Assembly (NCBI RefSeq): GCF_022581195.2
Contig: NC_061458.1
Span: 5,022,001-5,086,000 of the forward strand
Reading direction: 5' to 3'
Length of the DNA stretch: 64,000 bases
Source: Helicoverpa zea
Lineage: Eukaryota > Arthropoda > Insecta > Lepidoptera > Noctuidae
Below, piece by piece: positions 46,113-58,207 of this stretch. The notes below the pieces were generated by a model. The model did not search any database. It was not told where the DNA came from and saw only the letters and a list, made by a program, of their open reading frames with translations. The translations under genes were made by a program, and so were the position numbers. Numbering within the stretch: position 1 is the stretch's first letter; every line of letters begins with the position of its first letter.

Positions 46113-47631
46113 ACTTAGAGAAAGAAAAAAAGTAGGTAGTACCTAAAGTAGGTTCTTACTTAATTAAATACATCAGTCAAAACAAACAAACACAATTAAA
46201 TACCTACCTACAATAGTGTAGGTACCTACATACATTATTACCTGTAATGAAATGATTAGCTTGTAACACCTACCTACTGTTACACGAATATTGTAATTAG
46301 CTACAAAACAGCATTTAAATTGTATTATAACTCGGGTAACGCGTACGCGAATCCCGAAGGCTATGTCTCGGCTTGTTCAGCCTCGATAGAACATGGGAAC
46401 GACTAATTGCCGGGCTGACAAGCGCGTGCGATTGGCAGCTCGTAGGCACGCGTGTGTGACAGATCAAAGCTCCACTAATTAATATCACCTATCAATGTCC
46501 CCAACAGAACATTGCTGCCTCTGCAAATGAGAAAATTTTCCAACAAAAATCGAACGAGCGACAGCAGTTGTATGGCTAGATAAGTAGGTACATTATGCCT
46601 GTCTATATTTTCAGGAAGCGTGTCAGAATTTGATCACAAAATAAAGATTACAAAACGTCATAGCTTGTCACCTAAAACCAAAGCTTAAAACATGGAATTT
46701 TTCCTTGCAAGCAAACTGATGGGGAACGGACTGAACGTAGGTACTTACCTAATATATTTCCAGACATTTCTGTTTTGCTGCTACGAATACGGCATGAAGG
46801 AAGAGAATTACTATTATCCAGCCAATGTTCCAATCGAATGCCTCCGGAGACAACGCAGATTGTGACGGAAATTTGTTTCAAACGTCATTTCAAAATGTAA
46901 CCACCCACCCTGCCACGTCGACACTGCAAGAAAAATAGTAATTTCCTTACTCGCCATAGGTAGGTACTTCGTGTTTAAGATATTTTGTATTTTATTTAAA
47001 TAAGGCTGAAAATAATGTAAAAATTGAAGGCTAAAATTCAGCAGAATTTATATGATTAATTTATAGTCATGAAACTTGGGATAATGTAGTTTAATTGTAA
47101 CATTTTGTAACATTAGTATATATTACGACGTCACCAGATGTCATAGCTTCATGCAGACATGATTTACATAAAAACTATCTAACTTAGTAAATTCCTTTTA
47201 CCAAATTCGAAAGGAATGGAAGTTTGGAAGCGATCGTTCAATTTCTCGATGCGACGCACCAAGGCAGAGGGATCCAAATTGAAAGTCACTTGAGAAATGA
47301 TTTTCCGAGTTTATCGGATCTTCTGATAAACTGCAGACGCTTCCTGACTGCTCATTGCTTCACAAGTTAAATGTGTAATATGAAGGTCTATATGTACCTA
47401 TAAATATATAAACGAGTAACTTTTACTACTGAGTCTTGGTTTTCCATTTCTATTTATATTTTCCTTCGCCTCTTATACCATCTTAGCCTTTAATGCAAAA
47501 CGGCATGAAACATAAAATAAAACCCACTTTACGACTCAAATTGAAATCCCCAATCTCATACATAAATATTGACTGTAAAGTGTTTTTTTAAGTCCAATAA
47601 ATATTATCAGAAAAGGCAATGTTAACTTAAA

Positions 47632-48678
47632 ATGTGCATAACTAAAGTGGTTTTGTGTAGTGTTTTAATACTTGCATCACTTTCGTTATGTCAAGCATCA
47701 AAGTATGAAAAAATTACATTCTAAAAATAATACATTTCGCCTAAGGTTACGCCTTTCTTCCCAATTGATATCTGAAATGTTCTTTACTACCACCTAAGTA
47801 CATTTGAGTTATTTAAAATATCTGGTGGCCACAAGGTACACTTTAATCAACGAAAATTAAAATTGTCCTGGTTTTTTGGGTTTGACAATAGGTACAATAT
47901 TATCGAATACTAATTCAGTTGAATCCAGTGTTCTTCAATATGAAGAGTGGATCAATGAATTACAAAATTTAATAATATTTGAAAATTAAAACGAACGACT
48001 TTGGTGTAGTATAAGAGTTCACACCTTTTTTCAGGAGTGCCGATGCTTTAGCAATAACATTCGATACGACTGTTGCTTTCTACGAAATGTACATGACGTG
48101 TGTAAACTCAGAGATTCCTTCAATGAAGTGAGTTTTTTTGAGATAATTTGTTGCTTTATAGTTATTCGTTATTTTGCGAAAAGATGAATAAGTTTAAATA
48201 CAAGTGTTTGTAATTATTAGGTACTTATTTGTATATTTTATGGCCAAAGTCCGGAATGCCGCTACACCTAGGCTAAGTGTAGCCGGCTACATGTTAAATA
48301 GTTTTACGGTCGTTAGGTAATAAAAAAGCTGTGACCTCCTCTATCATTAATTAATTACGACAGAGAAGATTAAGAATAGCTATAATTAATTTTAAGCGAC
48401 TTTGTTTATTAATTTTCAGGTTTGCAACAGACGATCTTAAAAGCTTCGTAAACTATCCATCCAAAACGACGGTGGGGTTTGCACCGAAATTTACAAGTAA
48501 CCGTAGGTTTTTTGCAAATATGGTAAGCCATCCAGAATTCAGAAATACGCTTGCTAGAGATGAAGAGGAACTCAGAGCGGCCATGATAAGGAAGATGAGA
48601 TATTGTGACTCAGTTGTAATGGATCAAGAATTGCTACAACCCATGTATGAAAGAGAAGTGGACCAGTCGAAAATATAG
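47632..48678 (+). CDS. Small secreted protein of unknown function
   Basis: Three exons joined in frame: 47632-47702, 48035-48127 and 48420-48678, with donors gtatga and gtgagt and acceptors tttcag; 140 residues. The first exon encodes a clear signal peptide (MCITKVVLCSVLILASLSLC, cleavage near QA|SK). The mature part of about 117 residues begins SKSADALAITFDTTVAFYEM. It contains two cysteines (TCVNSE and RYCDSV) and a charged helical C-terminus (RDEEELRAAMIRKMRYCDS, then MYEREVDQSKI). I recognise no family. The phases of all three exons agree only in this frame, which supports a real gene. A hairpin (gctacac/gtgtagc) sits in intron 2. Neighbours are intergenic repeats, so context gives no clue. 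It may be lineage specific. Confidence 0.7.
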
Positions 48679-50003
48679 ACCTATTTTGATGAGCAAATGT
48701 TTTTTATTATTTATCTGAGTTAGGTTAGCAACGGGGGGCTGCTAGAATGTTCGAAAGTGTTTCTGCGGCCCTAGTTCCTAGCTTTAACCATTTTTAATGG
48801 CGATGGTCGCTCGGAAAGTTAACATATTTATATTTGAACTAGATGCAACAAAGTGGACTGATTTATAAAGTACTGGCATGTAGGGCCATTTATACCTTAC
48901 CAAACAAATATTTTAGCAAGGCTACTTTCTGCGAGATTGGTATTTTAGTTGAGATCTTATTTTGTAATTAGTGAAGAATGTAAATTGATTACATTGTTCG
49001 CAGCGACTTAAAAAAACGTTATGCATGTGTTCGACAATTCGAGTAACTGTTATGCTTGCCGTATTTTTTTGTAATTACAATGTTTTAAACCAAATATCAA
49101 GCTGGAATTTCCCGCTTCGAATTTCCTTGGGCAATTTGTTTCTGCTTTTCGCCCCTCCACAATTAAATTTAAAGTGAACCACCGGAGACTTTGGAGAAAC
49201 GTTGTTTTGATTTAAGAGAATTAATTAATGTAACTTCCAAGTATACGCTCTCTGAATAGCGGGAGCTTAATGTGTAATAATCGTTATGCTTAGTCTCGAT
49301 ATAATTAAAACGAGTACTTTGCTAACTTCAAGCTCCTTTGAAACATTTTTTAAGCCAGTTTACAAATAAAGGAGTGAGGAGTTCGTACCGAAAAGGTTAT
49401 GTAGGTACATATGCAACGCGATGGAAGTTTTTTTTCTTGGATTAAATTTAAGTACATTCTATTAGGAAATAAATATGCGCAATTCTTGAAAAAATAACTG
49501 GCTTTAGAACTACCTTACCTTACATGATCCAAGGGTTGCAATCCCATAGTGACAGGTTAGAATAACATTACGAAATATTTATAGGGGTGCCAATTACGAA
49601 TTCGTCCGACAGCTGCGCTCTAATGGAGTATTTCGTAGTCGCTCTAGCTTCAAATGAACGGGCAACGTCGCAGATGTGGCGTCGACGTCGACGACTTTGG
49701 TTGCCACTGCTCAAGGGACAAGCGGTTACGGTTGTCTATGAAGAAAGATGAAGTAAGGCCAGCCGACAGATGCTAAGCAACAGAGGGATGCCCATGTCGC
49801 GTCATTTGTACCAACTTTTGTTTGTTTATTGTCATCAACATTACGTGTACCTAGTAACAAGAATAATCTAAATGATATGAAATCATAATAATTCTGAAGT
49901 TCCATAGCATAGACAAAGTATGTGCCTATATTTTCTGTATGAAAATCACACGAAACGAGTTCGATGCCACGTTGGGCACGTACTAATCAAACTTACGTAG
50001 GTA

Positions 50004-50138
50004 AAGTTATCGGCACGGATATCGAGCCCTGACCTTCACCTGCGCAGAAGCGATTTACTGCCTTATTGCCTTATGCGTACGGTGCGCAAAGCGATCCCCA
50101 CTCTTCCGCCGAGAGCTCAATATCCGTGCCGGTAACTA
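50004..50138 (+). mobile_element. Short TA-flanked MITE, family copy 4
   Basis: Nearly the same as 42645-42779 throughout: agttatcggcacggatat at the left, gcgcaaagcgatccccactc in the middle, and ccgtgccggtaacta at the right. Confidence 0.75.
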
Positions 50139-53100
50139 TATCATAAAAGCAATGATTTTAATTTAACCAGGGAATTTAAATTCCGAAATCACCAATCCGT
50201 CTTGAGAAAGCATATTGATTAACGCTCATTCCTTTTAGACTTGTGCACTGCAAAGGGACAACAAAAAGGCTGATGGTGACGATGAATAAAAAATATATAT
50301 TTTTTTATCAGTATTGAGCTATGTACAAATCCCAAAATTATCGTGCACGCTTCAGTTTCAAACTTGGACTAAAGTAAAAATGTTCCGGTACTGCGGCCAC
50401 CTAGTCGTCTCCTTTGAACGTTTTCTTGCATGTAATTTTAATTTTATTTTAGCTAAAATTTAATTTTGAATAAGCCTTCGTTATTTTAATGAAGGAGTTA
50501 AAGAAATTAAGCGCTTAAGTATCATTAAAACGATAACCTAGTTGATTCCGTGTTGTGATTATAGCAGAGACTATATCGTGACAATAATAGTGTGTGTTTC
50601 GCTTTAATGGGGCGAGTACCAGCATTTCGGTGAGGGCTGCGGGACATTGCAGGCTGAACAAACATAATGTTCAATCTCAAAGCACTTGAGTGTGCAGATT
50701 CTGCCAACAAGCAAATGAAACGCCCAGGCTGCACGTTTTGTGTACAACCCTATGATGCATAAACCATACATTGGTAAGCGCTCATTATTCCGCAACCTTA
50801 CTTTAGCGATGTCCTGAAAGATTATCTTTTGAAAAATAAAATCTTTCAGTTCTGCTTTTGGGTATTAATTAGAAGACTGGTTGATTACAAAAATGTAATG
50901 AAATAGTACTTTCTATTGAATTTTGATATTGTAAACGTATTATGTAAAAATGAAATCGTGTAACCTAAGAACTAAGGCAAAATAGGCGGTGTGGAAAATG
51001 GAAGTAAATATTTGACAACCTATACGTAAATATTACATAAGCAAAGTACTTACGACGTAGATGCGTAGACGCCAAACTGTCGCCAATAATAGCCGGGGAT
51101 GTTGAGGTTTGTTTGTGCAGATAACAGCACCGGATGGAGTCCGATCTTGGGCTCCGGGCTCCGAGACCCGAGCCCGCCCCACCCATCGCATTGTGACGCT
51201 CGCCAACCAACTAATTATCTAATTCGGATATCATAAAACAAGTTGACTGGAAATCTACATAAGCCCTTTTTCAAACAACCTTATCCGATCTCACTTCGTT
51301 AACTTTGTTCAAAGTATCTGTCAGTTTTATAGCGCATATTTCTAACAGATATATTTGAACAGAGTTGCGTCTTGGATTAAAAAAGAATTTATAGGTTGGC
51401 GAGCCCTTTCCCCTGATATAGATAGGTAACTCTTATTTGTAATATATAGGATGGAAAGACATTGTGCTATTCTAGTCTTTTCATGCAAAAACAGATGGTA
51501 ATGGTCTCAGGGGCTGCGGACAAACGATCACCTTTCACACCATTAGGTTTTTCAGCTATGAGCTTATCACGATTTGAAAAAATAAGTAACCTATGAAGTA
51601 AGCATCGTATATTTCCCTTGAGCCTTTTCCCTAGTCCAGTATTGGATACCTATGTATAAGTTCGGCTTTGGCTTGTTAAGGCTTTGAAATCATATTTTAT
51701 GACCGAATTCTTCTGAAACTGTCAACTCGCAAATGATGATGCATAATTTTCATGATGAAAGAAAATGAGCATTATGTAGGTACCTTAGGTACATGTTGGT
51801 GTTTATAACTGTCTACTCATACAAGCATGAAAGTAAACTTATTTATTTTTTTATGTTATAGGCAGGTACTTGATGACGAAGTAAGTGAAGGTTAGATAGG
51901 TTTAACGTTTTCATCGGATTTTAGTTCAATCTCATAAAGGGAGCAGGCATCCGTTCTGAGACACAATATTTCACTTTTTATGACGTAGGTGGCATCCAGA
52001 GCGCTATAAAAATATAAAGAGAAAGAAAGTGTGGCGGCTTTTTACGATGCCTTTAATAGTGTTACTGTACCTACTAGGCACGTAGTTGAACAGCTTTTAA
52101 TGAAAAGTGTAAAAATATACTAATTGAAACGTGACTTGTTTTCCTTACTGCCAACTTTGTTGTAACGTATTTAATTTGCAGCACCGCATTCATTTGTGTA
52201 AACTTCCACAAACAAATGAATTAAGTTCCCGAGGGGGAACAAATCATAAAACCGTAACTTCGCAGCTTCGATACGATATTACCTACCTCAACATCACATG
52301 GGGAATATTAAACCATTTATTTGTTACGCTTCGTGAATTATCCAACTTGAGTTGAACATTACACAAAGAAGCGGTGGCAAACTTTTAGTTGGTGACCAGA
52401 ACGTAATCTGTCAGGCAATAAGTCAGGAGTGTCAATACAACGATAGAATATAAAACATTAGTTCCCCGGGGCGGGCTCATATTTCAAGAAGGCGTGTACG
52501 TGCATTTTGAAACGAACCGAGTGTGATTGATTAAAGTGTCGACCTTCAGGATTTCTGTTTGCCACTGACCGATCCAGTACATAACTCTTGGCTCGACACA
52601 AAATTAATTCTGTACACTTACGACTTTCTTTACAATATGCTTTCGGATTTCAGACAGCTTTACTTAATATTTTGAAGGCGATTTATGGCCTTGAGAATGT
52701 GACAAATAATGGAAGATTTATTGAGAATTTTGGTCCCATCACCAGTTCTAACTTCTTATAAGTAGTTTACATTTATATGACGCAGTCGCAAAGTTTTATT
52801 TCTCTTGCTTTTGTAAACTAAAGTGGGCTTGTTAGTTAAATTAGTTTAAATAATATTTTTTACCAGAAAACTTCCAGATTTAGGAACATATGAGTTCTTT
52901 TTTTATATGGTTCTACCGTTTAGCCGAAATAGATGTTTTGCGTACATCAAGGGTTTTTGTTTGTACAAGGAAACAAGCATTGATACAAGCGAGGTGGCGG
53001 AGGCGAGGTTAATGAGAATGATAGTCGTTTCGCATCCGCTTTTGGCCCGAGGTGGGCAAGTAATAAAGTTTTACGCCACGACCCTTATTACAGTTCCCAC

Positions 53101-53160
53101 GTTCAACCGCCTCTTTGCTGGACAGCCCGATTAACAATGCGTAAACGGATTTAGTTGCTA

Positions 53161-53387
53161 TAGTTCGGCCATTCAGAGAATGCGTTCCTGACACGTCGCG
53201 ATTGAACTGACGACGTAACTACATTCATTGATTATTGATATAATAATGTTGTTTTAATGCTCCTCAATTGTTAAAACGGTAAACAACCAGCAAAAATATT
53301 TTTATCGTAACTGCAACGCCATTGCAAAGTTACGTCGTCAGTTCAATCGCGACGTGTCAGGAACGCATTCTCTGAATGGCCGAACTA
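53161..53387. mobile_element. MITE, copy 2 of an identical pair
   Basis: 227 bp, TA-flanked, 58-bp inverted ends. It is the reverse complement of 25813-26039 with no difference seen. It lies in intergenic DNA. Confidence 0.85.
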
Positions 53388-56300
53388 TACCAGATTACTG
53401 ACACATTATTGTTCATTTTGTTTTACGTAACACTAGCCTTCATTTGTTTCGCATCATTCATAAAGACTTGTATTTTTCTGCTTAGTTGTAAGTGGTTATT
53501 AGTCTAGCTTGGGAGTATGCTTTTATACATTCAAGATTTTTTCCAGAAAGGGCATTAGCAACTTCCTTTCGCATTAGACATTTATTTTTTAGTAAAAACT
53601 TGTCGCTTAAGTGCCTCTTTCACGTTCGGGGATACGTAAATTGAGGAGTCGTATTAGCGCTCTAGGGAATTTTCTAGAGCTGGCACAGCAGCTTAATGAA
53701 CGCAATGTATTTTTTATGTAATTCAGGAATTTAAAATAAAATGTGACTCGATTTTTATTAAATATGACAGGTCCATTATCCTTTTAGGAATATTATTAGA
53801 ATTGATATTCATGAAATGTACAACTTAACTAGAAAAATCTTAAAGAAATGTTCCTGAATAATCTTATTTGTCGACTGTTACTTTCATATTGATACAGTAG
53901 TCTGTATTGAATATATTACCAAGAAGCTTTGCAAACGTTATGAATATATTTTCTGGGATAGTTACTTCAGACACTGTCAATACCAGTTGGGGAAATTGAA
54001 AAGTTATAAAAAATTGATAAATGAGACGAGTTCTCTATAGGTTATTAAATCAATAAGTAATGGAAAATTTACTGGCAAATATTCATTGACTTAGCATTAC
54101 ACGATAATTTTCTTCTATAGTGCGACTACAGGTATCAATGAACAGGAACTGAACCCAAGGAATTAACCAACCTATTTTCAACGAAACAAGCAGAATTACT
54201 GGCTAGTTAGCTTTAAAAAGCAAGACGAACAATTAGCTTTTTACCTCTAGAAAAAACCGTACGGTTAGCAGCAATCAGCGCTCGTCCAGTGAGGCGGACG
54301 GTCGAGGATGGCCGGGGCTCTCGGCTCGGGGCTCCCGGTTCATTAGGTCTTGCAAGCTAAAGAGTTACGTCGGCCACTCCCGCTGCGTCAGCAGGCGTCC
54401 CTCGTTACCCTAATGACAGCGATTTTGTTCCACTGAAGGCGCACTTTTAGTTCCACGAAACCGTTTAGTGTTACCCGTCGCTAATGGCCTAATGCTTGCT
54501 TGTTCCACGGTTATTTCGTTACTTAATCACCTTTATCTAGCGTCGGTAAATACGGCGTTCACTTCGATAGGAGTAGAAAGCCTGGTACCTTTTTTTGTTC
54601 CAAATTCATTCTGTAATCGATGTTCCGATGTCTATTAGGGTTAATTAGTGATACGATGTGCGGGTATCGATACTCTGGCATTTGAATAGTTTATCATGCT
54701 TTTAACTAAGTTACACTACTAGGAATAACACAGGTACGCAGAAAATTCAAATGGAAACGTTTGTTTGTTAGAAGTACACAGGTAAGATCTTAAAGCCCAG
54801 ATGGCGCTGTTTTCTGCTTGCATGCAGGTGTCCTGTTTTTTGTCATTTTCATGTGTACTTTTCCTTAAAATACTTAGATATATATGTGTTACGGTAACTT
54901 ATCATCTAAGAGCATTAATTTCGATATTCCATAAATATTATAACTTACTAAATGATTATATACCTCTACATTGTATTTTGTTTATACAATGTATATATAT
55001 CATTTAAGTAATAATTTTAACTCTTTTGGCAATATTAAACGTAAGTAGGTGCATATTAAACAATTTTCTCATACAAGGGATTTACGTTCGTATACTGTAG
55101 ATTTTCATAGGTACGTAGTTTGTACTTACCAACTTTATTGCTTTTTTACAGTAGCCATTACCTGGCTGTATAATACATAGCAACGTCGCATTAAAAGGGT
55201 TTTATGAAATAAAACTAGAATAAAACCCATACCTATTTTTTAACACACAATAAACTGGCATTGTCAGCAACCATTACTTTATAAGAAATATATAATTTAA
55301 ACATAAAATAGTTTTGTTTTTTACCGAACACTTTACTATGATAAAAAGTGAAATTGCTCAATTTAAAAATAATAAACATCACTTCATTGAACCCGACTCC
55401 ACCCGACTATGTGTCTCAAAGTCACAAGTCAAATCATTTATTTCATTAAGGCTTTATGAACACGTATGAAAGTCAAAAATAATAAATAGGTTTGATTCTA
55501 GTTGCCCATTCCAAAAGTAGACTCCTATGGAGAAGAACGGGCAAGAAACTCCATTTGTGGTCGTTTTCATGATTAGAACATGGAATTAGGTAACAGGAAC
55601 TTTGCCTGAATTAGGACATTATTGAATCTAGGTATAAATTACTTAAAGCTAAATTGAAACTACATTGTCATTCAAAAGTAAATCAATGGAGAATTCCACG
55701 TAATTTTACTAGTAGGCTTCAAGGATGCGGCTATTGTATTGTAGCCTTAAGACAGCTAACTATTTATACCTAGAATCTGCCCCTACACTAATATTATTTT
55801 ATTGAAATAAATAGAATCAGAATTACGTAGATACTAGGTTACCTATATGTCGGTTATCATGAATTAAATACAAGGTAGGATACATAAGATGTAACTTCGG
55901 TCGCGATTTCGATAAGACACTGACAGATCGCTCTTAGCGATAAGATCGCCCATTATGTCACCTACTTTAATAAAATTGGTGTATCAGAGTATATATCTCT
56001 TTATACCTATCTTAAGAAGTTATCTTCGTTTTGCATAGTAGCTTATTTTGAAGAATATTGAATATTGATTGAGCGTCCCAGCCCGTCCACTAGGGACAGT
56101 TACTTGGTACATAATTTGCCTAAGTAGATGCCCACATACGATGATAATTCGTAATAGGTTAGGGATTTGATTGTAGTTCAAAATTAACATTAAAGGAAAA
56201 TGTAGTGAGGAATCCTGGTCTCAAAAGGATCACTTGAAGAAGAAGTATGGTGATTAACGCTAATTCTTTCTTGCTATGAGAAGTTACCTGTGCTGTTGTA

Positions 56301-57767
56301 ACATTTACAATTATAGTAGAAGGGCCAGAAATTATTAGGGTCTTAAAGGCCTAAAGTTACATAAGTACGAGTAGGCATACCTAATGATGGATGTAGGCAA
56401 TATTTGTTCTCAGCCGTTCAAACTTTGCATCCGTTTGAATTAAGTAAAAAAAATGGTGCGACTATGTATGAGTGTGCGTCAAGTACTTATGTACTATCAC
56501 CGCATGGTACTACATGCACATATGTTATTATGTACAGTCGAGGTTTTCCTTTTTATTTGGTTTACCGCGAAAACCCGCCATTTCCTGACTATGATTTATC
56601 TTGCGGCCTCTAAGCTGAGGGTCACTTTAATAAATGTATTCGGGAAAGGTGCTCTTAGAATGGATGGGAATATTCTGGATGCAATAATCTAATATACAGA
56701 AAATATAGATGTTTCCGACGTGGCAGTATTCAATGTATTACATTATTAATACACTCGCAGCGTCCAGAATTATTGCGGGCCCCTAAGCGCAATCTTGCAT
56801 CGTGTCATGATTTCTCCCTTCACAGATGAACACTATTTATCAATATGTCTATTAGGGATGGTAATTTATCTGCTAAATCGAATACATTATATACGCACAT
56901 ATGTATTACCTATGCATTTAACTTTATTTAAGTAGATACCATCAGCGAATATTGAAACGTGTACATAATCTTAGTCATGTTTATAAAAGTGATAGTTCAC
57001 ATATGTGCGTCGTATTCATAACGTTTCCATTGCGGTCTATTTGATAGCGCGAGCCTTCACAAAAAAAGTCATAACTTTGGCATTAGGCGGCTAACATACA
57101 ACATGTTAGAGGTGCTTGAAATACGATGTTTTCCTCCTCAAGTTATTCAGGGAGGGACAAGAAAAGTTCAAATAACCCAAATTAAGGAGTGCAATAAAGA
57201 GACCCTTCGAAAAGCCTTGCGGGAGCAATTCATGAAAATGCTAGTCGAACGTTACGGTGAAGATGTTTGAAACAGTACGCATAAAGGGTTAAATAAGGTA
57301 GGCCTTACAAAAAAAACTTTTTTCTTTTCAGATACCTAGAAATATTATAAGATCGGTTGGAAGAAACAACTCAAGTGTCAGTTGAATGCAGTCATCAAAA
57401 CTCGCAGTAAAACAGTTTCAATATTGGCCTGTTTGCTTTATTTAACAACATAGTGGCAAAGATTGTTTCCCGTTCTTATTATTATAACACCATTTCTTTT
57501 ATTTCGCTTCAATCGCGGAAAAGTACACAAGGCTATAAACTGTATACCTTCATAAGATAGTTATGAATAAAAAACTGCTGCATTGTCGCACAATAATAAC
57601 TTATCGTTTAAATCATGCTGTCCCTCCTAGAAAGCCCAACAGGGAGCAATCTCAGCCGTACCGACCGAAAAATATAACGCACACTTACAAATACTCGCGT
57701 CCTTAAAATAACGTATTAAGGAGCGCCGAGTATGACATAAATAGTGGTGGTGTGGAAGTCAGTTGAC

Positions 57768-57776
57768 TATATAAAA
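57768..57776 (+). promoter_or_regulatory. TATA box of the LRR gene
   Basis: TATATAAAA followed by a GC-rich leader from about 57785. Transcription would start near 57800, giving a leader of about 400 bases before the ATG at 58208. Confidence 0.55.
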
Positions 57777-58005
57777 ATGAGGTTGTGAGGGATGTAAAAG
57801 CGGCGGCAGGGCGCCGGCGCCGCGCCTCTCGGCTCGCATCGCACAGTTCGCAGACAGACCCGGTGGCGCCGGCAGTGCCGCCCAGCCGCGCTGCGATCTC
57901 GCACGACACACCACGCTACGTACCCGAGTCACGTGGTGCCGGACTTTCGTCGCTCGCCCCACCAGGTAGCCCGTCTGCACCTGAGCCTCAGGCCTCCCAC
58001 ACACT

Positions 58006-58176
58006 ATGAGTGACACCAATGTGACTGACACTGCGCCTACTTGAGTTTTCGTGTGTGTGTTAACTTACAAGATGTTTTGTTCATATAAAATAAACTCGAT
58101 AAGTGCTAATGTGATTCTAAGAAATATGTGTCGCCTGTGTGAACTTCAATACCATTTAACATTCAACCCGGCTTAA
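58006..58176 (+). promoter_or_regulatory. Two upstream ORFs in the LRR gene leader
   Basis: uORF1 is 58006-58044 (12 codons plus stop) and uORF2 is 58072-58176 (34 codons plus stop). Both end before the main ATG at 58208. If the leader is unspliced they would reduce translation of the main frame. Confidence 0.4.
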
Positions 58177-58207
58177 ATTCAAGGAGATTCAAGCGATATT
58201 GTCAGAA

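Larger units (their letters stand above)
42182..47631. other. Intergenic DNA rich in DNA-transposon derivatives
   Basis: Includes the esterase promoter/5' UTR (to about 43.4 kb, with TGTCA motifs at 43320-43360), three related short MITEs, a GGGGCCCGATTCTCCT-ended element and a hAT element. From 46.1 to 47.6 kb there is nothing recognisable. Short tacctac/taggta runs are frequent. Confidence 0.55.
48679..57767. other. Gene-poor stretch
   Basis: About 9 kb without a supported gene; the open frames present are short, have no family resemblance and lack splice support. It holds two MITEs (50004-50138 and 53161-53387) and local GC-rich patches near 51130-51190 and 54280-54430. Distal regulatory DNA for the LRR gene on its right is possible but not shown. 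Confidence 0.5.

Noticed and set aside
52907..53134. 75-codon open frame in the gene-poor region
   Set aside because: No signal, domain or splice context; length is within chance expectation.
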